Shown here piece by piece: positions 56,303 to 64,000 of a stretch of DNA of 64,000 bases. The position numbers were made by a program, and so were the translations under genes. The notes under the pieces are model-generated. The model worked only from the letters and a program-made list of their open reading frames with translations. It ran no database searches and was not told the origin of the DNA. Each line of letters starts with the position of its first letter. The first letter of the stretch is position 1. The stretch is from Rhizobium croatiense (GTDB lineage Bacteria > Pseudomonadota > Alphaproteobacteria > Rhizobiales > Rhizobiaceae): NCBI RefSeq assembly GCF_019793465.1, contig NZ_JAILYJ010000003.1, positions 248,001-312,000 of the forward strand. The letters are read 5' to 3'.

Positions 56303-57349
56303 ATGATATCCGAAGCGCCGCCGTTCTGGTGGAGGAAAGCCGATTGGCGGGCCTGGATGCTGGCGCCGCTTTCCTTTCTCTACGGCCGCGTCGCCGGCTA
56401 CCGCATGGCCCACGCGCGCCGCGCCTCCGTTTCCGTTCCCGTCATCTGCGTCGGCAATTTCACCGTCGGCGGCGCCGGCAAGACGCCGACGGCGCTGACG
56501 ATCGCCCGCGCCGCCAAGGCGAAAGGCCTGAAACCCGGCTTTCTCAGCCGGGGCTACGGCGGCTCCCTCGACGTGACGACGGTGGTCGATCCTCATCATC
56601 ACCGGGCCGTCGCCGTCGGCGACGAGCCGCTGCTGCTTGCCCAGGAGGCGCTGACGGTGATTTCCCGCAGGCGCGTCGACGGCGCGAAGCGTCTGGTGGC
56701 GGAAGGCGCCGACCTCATCATTATGGATGACGGTTTCCAGAGCGCCCGGCTGGCGATCGACTATGCTCTGCTCGTCATCGACGCGACGCGCGGCCTCGGC
56801 AACGGCCATATCGTGCCGGCCGGCCCCGTCCGCGCCCCGATCCGCCAGCAGCTGCGCTCGGCGACAGCTTTGCTGAAGGTCGGCGGCGGCCATGCCGCCG
56901 ACAGGATCGTCCGCATGGCGGCGCGCGCCGCAAAACCCTATTTCACTGCATCGCTCAAGGTACGCGGCGACGATAGGCTCGCCGGCATCAGGGTGCTGGC
57001 CTTTGCCGGCATCGCCGATCCCGGCAAATTCTTCCGTACCGTCGAATCGCGCGGCGCCGAAATCACAGTCGCCAAGACCTTCGGCGACCACGAGCACCTG
57101 ACCGAGGAGGAGATCGGCGACATCCTGACGACCGCCGAGCGCCAGGATCTTCTGATCGTCACCACCTCGAAGGATTTCGTCCGCCTCGCTGGCCATCACG
57201 GCAAGGCGGCAGAGTTGGCGCAAAAGTGCCGGGTGATCGAGGTCGACATGGTCTTCGACGATCACCTCGCCCCAAGTCTGATCATCGACCGGGCGATCGT
57301 CGCCTGCCGCGAGCGGCGCCTGCGGGAGATGAAGGCCGGAAACCCGTAA
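56303..57349 (+). CDS. lpxK: Tetraacyldisaccharide 4'-kinase
   Basis: LpxK phosphorylates the 4' position of the lipid A disaccharide precursor with ATP at the inner membrane. The 348-residue enzyme has an N-terminal membrane-associating helix ([19 protein letters not shown]), the Walker [18 protein letters not shown] near residue 52 and the conserved [12 protein letters not shown] near 143. The final [10 protein letters not shown] is variable. Its stop codon overlaps the start of an intergenic palindrome by two bases. It is the last gene of the waaA group. Confidence 0.97.
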   Translation: MISEAPPFWWRKADWRAWMLAPLSFLYGRVAGYRMAHARRASVSVPVICVGNFTVGGAGKTPTALTIARAAKAKGLKPGFLSRGYGGSLDVTTVVDPHHHRAVAVGDEPLLLAQEALTVISRRRVDGAKRLVAEGADLIIMDDGFQSARLAIDYALLVIDATRGLGNGHIVPAGPVRAPIRQQLRSATALLKVGGGHAADRIVRMAARAAKPYFTASLKVRGDDRLAGIRVLAFAGIADPGKFFRTVESRGAEITVAKTFGDHEHLTEEEIGDILTTAERQDLLIVTTSKDFVRLAGHHGKAAELAQKCRVIEVDMVFDDHLAPSLIIDRAIVACRERRLREMKAGNP

Positions 57350-57450
57350 AGCGCGTCGCGTCAATCATGATTCATGCGACGCGCTTTAGCCCTTTATTTT
57401 GATGCATGTCGTTATCCCGGAACCGCTGCATCACTTCCGGGCGACATGCA
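57348..57450. repeat. Two-hairpin intergenic palindrome module after lpxK
   Basis: The first palindrome, 57348-57387, has perfect 12-bp arms aaagcgcgtcgc/gcgacgcgcttt around aatcatgatt. The second, 57403-57450, has arms tgcatgtcg/cgacatgca with an inner cccggaa/ttccggg. The second part is related in layout to 12901-12950. The first bases overlap the lpxK stop codon, as happens with pit at 13013. Confidence 0.85.
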
Positions 57451-57524
57451 TTAAACCGGGATTGGGCGGATAGCGGCCTGTCCGTCTCCTGCGCGCGGAA
57501 GCGGCAGGCCGCCGTCGAAGGGCG

Positions 57525-58409
57525 CTATTTCAGCGGCAAAAACAGTTCCGCGACTGTCTCATGCTCCGCCACTTCAGGGAAGAAGCGCAGCCGCTGGCAA
57601 TAGATCGGGAAGTCGCGCGCTTCCTCGCCGCTGGCCGGCAGCCAGTCGCGATAAAGGTAGAGCGCGGCGGGCTCCAGGTTGTCGGTGTTGCCGACGACGC
57701 GCAGCACCGCGCATCGTCCGCCGGGAATCTCGCCGGCTTTGATCTCACCGCCGTCCGCCTCGATTGCTTTGTCCACCCCGACACAAAGGTCCACGCTAAA
57801 ATCGGCGGGCGACGCGGGACGCCGCTCGGAGCGCCAGATATTGAAGGTCGGATTTGTCTTGGGGTGCAGACCGGCCCCCTGGCGCCAGGCGATGAAGCGC
57901 TGGATGGTGGCGCCGAGCGTTGCGGGATCGCCCCGATGCTCGATGATCGCCACCGGCGTGGGAGGCACATCGCGGATCGTCACGTCGTCAATCGTAAAAG
58001 TCTTCTGCATGAGCTTGCTCCTGGCGTTGTCGAGAGGCCCGAAGGCCACAAGCCACGGCTCCCAGTCGGGAGACTTCCGGAAAGACGAAGGCGATTGGCC
58101 GAACCGTTGCCGAAAGGCGCGGGCGAAGCCGTCAGGGCCGTCGTAGCCGGCTTCCATCGCTATATCGGTGACGCTTTGGGCATCCCTGTAGGCTAGCTGG
58201 TATGAAGCGCGCTTCATCCTGACGAGCTGGATATAGCGATGCACGGATAGACCGAAGGTCGCCGTGAACTGCCGATGGAAATGATATTTCGAGTAGGCTG
58301 CGACATTGCTCAGCGCATCCAGGTCCAGATCATCGTCCAGATGCCGGTCTATGTGATTCAACACCCGCTGCATGCGGGCATGGTAGTTTTGAAGCGCCGC
58401 CTTCATCAT
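57525..58409 (-). CDS. AraC family regulator with GyrI-like effector domain
   Basis: This 294-residue protein has an N-terminal AraC-type double HTH at about residues 8-108 (LDLDALSNVAAYSKYHFHRQ, then SVTDIAMEAGYDGPDGFARA) and a C-terminal GyrI-like small-molecule-binding domain (RDVPPTPVAIIEHRGDPATL). That is the same order as in Rob/SoxS-like and BmrR-like multi-domain regulators. The effector is unknown. GGAGAACGGG lies 6 bases before the ATG at 58409. It stands alone, convergent with lpxK. Confidence 0.9.
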   Translation of the reverse strand: MMKAALQNYHARMQRVLNHIDRHLDDDLDLDALSNVAAYSKYHFHRQFTATFGLSVHRYIQLVRMKRASYQLAYRDAQSVTDIAMEAGYDGPDGFARAFRQRFGQSPSSFRKSPDWEPWLVAFGPLDNARSKLMQKTFTIDDVTIRDVPPTPVAIIEHRGDPATLGATIQRFIAWRQGAGLHPKTNPTFNIWRSERRPASPADFSVDLCVGVDKAIEADGGEIKAGEIPGGRCAVLRVVGNTDNLEPAALYLYRDWLPASGEEARDFPIYCQRLRFFPEVAEHETVAELFLPLK

Positions 58410-58546
58410 CCCGTTCTCCGTGGAGGCACCAGCTAAACGTTGGCGGACATGAGCGCTCGACCGATCTTGCGGTTTTGTCACGGGTCGCAGAACAGCCAAA
58501 GGCCGTTTGGGGTCACGCCAATTACAGGAGAACGGCGAGAATTGCT

Positions 58547-58777
58547 CTAACGCCGCTGGTTCGGCAGCACGCCGGCGCGTTTGTCGGCTTCGATCGCCGA
58601 GATCACGTCGGCATAGGGCTCCTGGCGGGCGACGCTCCAGTAGCGCAGCTCGTCGAGCGGGATTTGTTTTCCGGTCATCGCGCAGACGACGTAGGAGCCG
58701 GGCGAGAGAATCTGGAAATCGCCGTCGAGATAGCGGATCTTCGCCTCGCGGTTTCCGTGCCCTTCGAACAAATTCAT
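58547..58777 (-). CDS. DUF2093 family small protein
   Basis: This 76-residue protein matches DUF2093 throughout, with KIRYLDGDFQILSPGSYVVC and AMTGKQIPLDELRYWSVARQEPY. The family is alphaproteobacterial and its function is unknown. It is complete, lies 67 bases beyond the mutL stop on the same strand, and may be co-transcribed with it. Confidence 0.9.
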   Translation of the reverse strand: MNLFEGHGNREAKIRYLDGDFQILSPGSYVVCAMTGKQIPLDELRYWSVARQEPYADVISAIEADKRAGVLPNQRR

Positions 58778-58844
58778 GCGCTCCGTTCCCTGCTACCTGT
58801 CATGCGTCTGCCATACTCCCGCAACAGCGGCTTTGCCAGCTTTT

Positions 58845-60662
<1,818 letters not shown>

Positions 60663-60845
60663 GGGCTATTTTCGGGGATTCGCGGGGTGGAGGGAAGGGG
60701 ATTCCATAGGCTTTACAGAAGCGTGATCTGCGGCTCCCCCGTTTCGACGGTCGGCAGTGTTAAGCCGGTTTTAACAGAAAAATGGCATTTTTATTCATAT
60801 ACCTCCGGAAGCTGCGAAAATCGAACAGATGTGGGACGCAATAGA

Positions 60846-62576
60846 ATGAGTGCCGGCTTCGAAAAGGCGGACACGTCATCGGAAATCGACGGGACTCCCG
60901 CCGAGGCCGATCTGCAGACGGCGCTTTTCGATGTCGTGTGCGACGGTCTTTCGGCAGCGTTCATCATCTACGACAAGAACGATCACCTGATCTTCGCAAG
61001 CCGCCAGATCCTCGAATTCTTCCCGCTGCCGGCCGAGATGCTGAAGCCGGGCACGCGGCTGCGCGATTTCCTGGGCGCGATCTACGATACCGGCGTTCGC
61101 CAGCAATATGACGTCAGGCAGGGCGGCTCGCTCAGCCGCGAGGACTGGCTGTCGCAGAAGATCGCCTCGCATTGGCGCGAGCGATTCGACGCCGTCGAGC
61201 GCCATGGCGCCGACAGCTGGGTCCGCTTCGTCAAGCGCCGGCTGCCGGGCGGTTACGGCGTCACCATCGTCTCCGACATTTCCGAGGACAAGAAGCGCGA
61301 GGAGCAGTGGCGCTCGGATCTGGAGCGCGTGCAGCTCACCGAGGACATTCTCGACAACCTGCCGTTTCCGCTTTTCGTCAAGGACCGCAACCTTATCTAT
61401 GTCGCGGTCAATCTCGCCTTCTGCGAGAAATACCAGACCACCGCCGACGAGGTGCTCGGGCGCAAGAGCGGCGACCTTTTTTCCCCCGAGATCGCCAAAC
61501 GCTTCGAAGAGAGCGACCGTCACGTGCTGGAGACCGGCGAAATGTCGATCTCCCGCCAGCGACAGATCTCCCGAGACGGCATCGAGCGCGACATCGTCAG
61601 CCGCAAGCACCGAATCGGCAAGCCCGGTCTCTATTTCCTGGTGTCGACGACGCAGGACCTGCCGCGCGACGGCGCCGATCTCGAGGAGTTCGACCGCGCC
61701 TCGGCGATCACCACCTCCGCCAACCAGAGCTATCGCCGCGCCTATGTGCCGGTGAAGAGCGCGGTGGAGCGTCGCGAGCCGGCGGCGATGGAAGCGATCG
61801 TTCCGGAGAATTTCTCCGGCCGCAAGATCCTCGTCGTCACCGCCGACCTCGCCGCCGAGGCCGCGGCTTTGCGCACGCTGTCGAAATACGGTTTCGAATC
61901 CTGTTCGGTGCGCGGCGAGGACGAGGAGGAGCGCTTCCTGGAAATCGCCACCTCCTCCGGCATCTCGCTCGATCTCTTGATCATCGACAATCAGATGGGC
62001 ATGCGCTGCCTCGAGCTCTCGGAGCAATACGGCATACCGGCGCTCGTCATGGACGGCTTCCAGATCGCCAATGAGCTCACCTTTCAGATCGCCCGCCATT
62101 TCAATCGCAACAGCCGCAACAACGGCGCCGGCACGGATGCCGATTGGGAAATCAGCATCTCCGACGACGCGGTCGGCCTGCAGGTTCTCGTCGCCGAAGA
62201 CAATGATATCAACCAGATCGTCTTCACACAGATCCTCGAGGGCCTCGGTTATCGCCATATGATCGCTGCGACCGGCGACGAGGTCGTGCGCCTCTGGGCC
62301 GAACACAGGCCGCAGGTGGTGCTGATGGATATTTCCCTGCCGGGCTTCAACGGCTTCGAAGCCGCGCGCCTGATCCGGCAGATGGAGGAAGCCGGGGTCG
62401 CAGCCCGCACCCCGATCATCGGCGTGCTCACCCAGGCCTTCGAGCGCGATCGCGCCGAATGCGCCAAATCGGGCATGGACGACGTCATCATGAAACCCGT
62501 CAGCCCCGACATGCTCGAGGCGGTATTTCAGAAATATCTGGTGGAAGAGGGCGTTCGGGTTCGAACGAGCGCGTGA
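60846..62576 (+). CDS. PAS-PAS-pseudoreceiver-receiver protein without histidine kinase
   Basis: This 576-residue protein has two PAS-like domains at about residues 25-140 and 160-275 (ILDNLPFPLFVKDRNLIYVA, then LVSTTQDLPRDG). A degenerate receiver-like region follows at about 325-430, in which LVVTADL replaces the acidic pair although an Asp remains in LLIIDNQMG. A canonical receiver runs from about 445 to 565, with Glu452/Asp453, phospho-acceptor Asp495 (VLMDISLPGFNG) and Lys550. No HisKA/HATPase domain is present. It is likely a soluble signalling relay phosphorylated by a kinase elsewhere. It diverges from mutL. Confidence 0.85.
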   Translation: MSAGFEKADTSSEIDGTPAEADLQTALFDVVCDGLSAAFIIYDKNDHLIFASRQILEFFPLPAEMLKPGTRLRDFLGAIYDTGVRQQYDVRQGGSLSREDWLSQKIASHWRERFDAVERHGADSWVRFVKRRLPGGYGVTIVSDISEDKKREEQWRSDLERVQLTEDILDNLPFPLFVKDRNLIYVAVNLAFCEKYQTTADEVLGRKSGDLFSPEIAKRFEESDRHVLETGEMSISRQRQISRDGIERDIVSRKHRIGKPGLYFLVSTTQDLPRDGADLEEFDRASAITTSANQSYRRAYVPVKSAVERREPAAMEAIVPENFSGRKILVVTADLAAEAAALRTLSKYGFESCSVRGEDEEERFLEIATSSGISLDLLIIDNQMGMRCLELSEQYGIPALVMDGFQIANELTFQIARHFNRNSRNNGAGTDADWEISISDDAVGLQVLVAEDNDINQIVFTQILEGLGYRHMIAATGDEVVRLWAEHRPQVVLMDISLPGFNGFEAARLIRQMEEAGVAARTPIIGVLTQAFERDRAECAKSGMDDVIMKPVSPDMLEAVFQKYLVEEGVRVRTSA

Positions 62577-62743
62577 TACTGAAAAATATGGCCGTCTTCT
62601 CGTGACGGCACCCTGCTCTCGCCGATAGCGTCAACCCCTTAAATTTGGGACGAATCGGGCTGTCAGGGCGGCTGATTTACTAGCGAATTGTTAATAAATG
62701 CCGGTCATTCTTTGCTCGGCTGCGGAGGAAAGCTCGGGTTTGG

Positions 62744-64000
62744 ATGATGAAATCGGCGGACATGGCTTCCTTGACCGTGAGTCACAATGAGCTTCAGGCG
62801 ATGGCCTATACCGATCCGCTCACCGGATTGGGAAACCGCAATCGCATGCGCGAGAAGGTCCTGCAGATTTCCGCCGAGCGCGCCAGCGATCCGGCTCCCT
62901 TCACCATCGGCATTGCCAATCTCGACAGCTTCAAACCGATCAACGATCTTTTCGGCTCCTCGGCCGGTGATGAAATCCTCTGCCAGGTCGCCCATCGCCT
63001 CAAGGCCTGCATTCCGGACGGTGCGCTGGTCACCCGTCACGACGGCGACGAATTCGCCTTCGTGCTGCCGCTGATTTTCGAGCGGGCGAGCGCGGAGAAA
63101 TTCGGCCAGATGATCCGCGAGGTGCTGTCGGCGCCTTATGATCTCGGCGACCGCAACGTCCGTCTCTCCGCCTCCTTCGGCTTTGCCATCTACCCCTTTG
63201 CCGGAGAGGACTGCGAGGAGCTGCTGAAGAGCGCCGAAACGGCGCTCTATCGGTCCAAGCGCCGCGGCCGCGGCCAGATCACCGTCTATTCGCGTGAGAT
63301 CGCCCAGGAGATGAAGCGCGCCACGCAGCTGGAGCAGGCGCTGAGAAACGCCATCATATCGGACGCGATCGACGTGCATTTCCAGCCGATCGTCTCGTTA
63401 TCAAACAACCAGGTCGTCGGCTTCGAGGCGCTGGCGCGTTGGAACGATACCGATCTCGGCTTCGTTTCGCCCGGCGTCTTCGTGCCGCTCGCCGAAGAGC
63501 GCGGTTTCATTGACGCCCTGTCGGAAACGCTGCTGCGCAAGGCCGCGGAAGCAGCGCTTTCCTGGCCGCGCGAACTCTTCCTGTCGTTCAATCTTTCTTC
63601 GGCGCAGCTGATGGATCCCGGCACGAGCGGCAGCATCCTGTCGATCCTCGGCAGGGTCGGTTTCGATCCGCATCGTCTGGAACTGGAAATCACCGAAACG
63701 GCGGTGATGGGGTCGGCCGACACCGCCCACCGCATCATAGCAGATCTGCGCGCCGCAGGCGTGCGCATCTCGCTCGACGATTTCGGCACCGGCCAGTCGA
63801 GCCTCGGGCGCCTGCGCGACTTCATCTTCGACAAGATCAAGATCGACCGTGCCTTCGTCTCGCGCATCAATTCCGACCGCGCCTCCGAACACATCATCAA
63901 GGCGATCCTTGCCATGTGCGACGGCCTGGAACTGGAAGTCGTGGCCGAGGGAATCGAGGATTACGCCGAGGCGGTGAAACTGCGCACGCTCGGCTGCGGC
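62744..64000 (+). CDS. GGDEF-EAL domain protein, 3' end outside window
   Basis: The frame stays open to the end of the window, giving 419 residues. The GGDEF domain has TDPLTGLGNRNRMRE at about residue 26 and RHDGDEFAFVLP with DGDEF (residue 100) in the catalytic loop, so the first Gly is Asp. The EAL domain has GFEALARW (Glu228), EITETAVMG, SLDDFGTGQSSLGRL, KIDRAF and VVAEGIEDY, all residues needed for a c-di-GMP phosphodiesterase. It therefore may degrade c-di-GMP, with a reduced cyclase site. GGAGGAAAG lies 11 bases before the ATG. It follows the PAS/receiver gene by 167 bases. Confidence 0.92.
   Translation, partial: MMKSADMASLTVSHNELQAMAYTDPLTGLGNRNRMREKVLQISAERASDPAPFTIGIANLDSFKPINDLFGSSAGDEILCQVAHRLKACIPDGALVTRHDGDEFAFVLPLIFERASAEKFGQMIREVLSAPYDLGDRNVRLSASFGFAIYPFAGEDCEELLKSAETALYRSKRRGRGQITVYSREIAQEMKRATQLEQALRNAIISDAIDVHFQPIVSLSNNQVVGFEALARWNDTDLGFVSPGVFVPLAEERGFIDALSETLLRKAAEAALSWPRELFLSFNLSSAQLMDPGTSGSILSILGRVGFDPHRLELEITETAVMGSADTAHRIIADLRAAGVRISLDDFGTGQSSLGRLRDFIFDKIKIDRAFVSRINSDRASEHIIKAILAMCDGLELEVVAEGIEDYAEAVKLRTLGCG

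Noticed and set aside
62698..62790. Thirty-codon frame starting at 62698 just before the GGDEF-EAL gene
   Set aside because: It has no ribosome binding site of its own and overlaps the start of the certain GGDEF-EAL frame; a frameshift of the longer gene was considered but nothing in the N-terminus requires it.

Overview
The window is a GC-rich (roughly 60%), densely packed stretch of an alphaproteobacterial chromosome. It most resembles the Rhizobium leguminosarum/etli group. The signs are a plant/rhizobial-type gshA, a short-form hisG with hisZ, an alphaproteobacterial HAD family next to ribF, the series cysQ-DUF4170-waaA-HAD-lpxK with DUF2093 and mutL, a VtlR/LsrB-like LysR beside a DUF1127 gene, and several families of rhizobial intergenic palindromes. 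No phage, integrase, insertion sequence, CRISPR array, rRNA or tRNA was recognised. The content is mainly core chromosome with a few accessory genes.

Layout, 1-16 kb: the end of a metallo-beta-lactamase-fold gene, guaB with a downstream membrane protein, a MAPEG protein, a large autotransporter whose passenger has an exact 150-bp tandem repeat, a TetR regulator, a VtlR-like LysR divergent from a DUF1127 protein, a DUF937 protein, an AAC(6')-like acetyltransferase, then gshA, rsmE, a PiT phosphate transporter and a NUDIX hydrolase on the minus strand. A decayed scrap of a LysR gene lies near 15.4 kb.

16-32 kb: a LysR regulator divergent from glcD-glcE-glcF (glycolate oxidase, with an inverted palindrome pair between glcE and glcF), an envelope group (outer-membrane beta-barrel and two tandem L,D-transpeptidases), tag, a HAD protein, an aldo/keto reductase, a truncated DUF305 gene, and hisS-hisZ-hisG, again with a palindrome pair between hisS and hisZ.

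32-47 kb: DoxX, a glutathione S-transferase, a PAS-like protein, groES-groEL under a CIRCE operator, ribF, ileS, a lipoprotein, tadA, an rRNA pseudouridine synthase with a long repetitive basic tail, rsmD and a patatin.

47-64 kb: a copper/iron-type cluster (DUF2946-like, PepSY, copper-uptake-associated protein), a KefB-type antiporter, pmbA, then lipid A-Kdo biosynthesis (cysQ, DUF4170, waaA, HAD, lpxK), an AraC regulator, DUF2093, mutL, a PAS/receiver protein without a kinase domain, and a GGDEF-EAL protein cut by the window end.

Several parts connect. guaB and hisG/hisZ/hisS serve nucleotide and histidine metabolism. gshA supplies glutathione for the GST. waaA and lpxK build the lipid A core near envelope genes. 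The most testable new ideas concern regulation: the LysR-DUF1127 pair, two palindrome modules that overlap stop codons, and an eight-codon leader frame coupled to DUF4170. I see no convincing wholly new multi-gene system.
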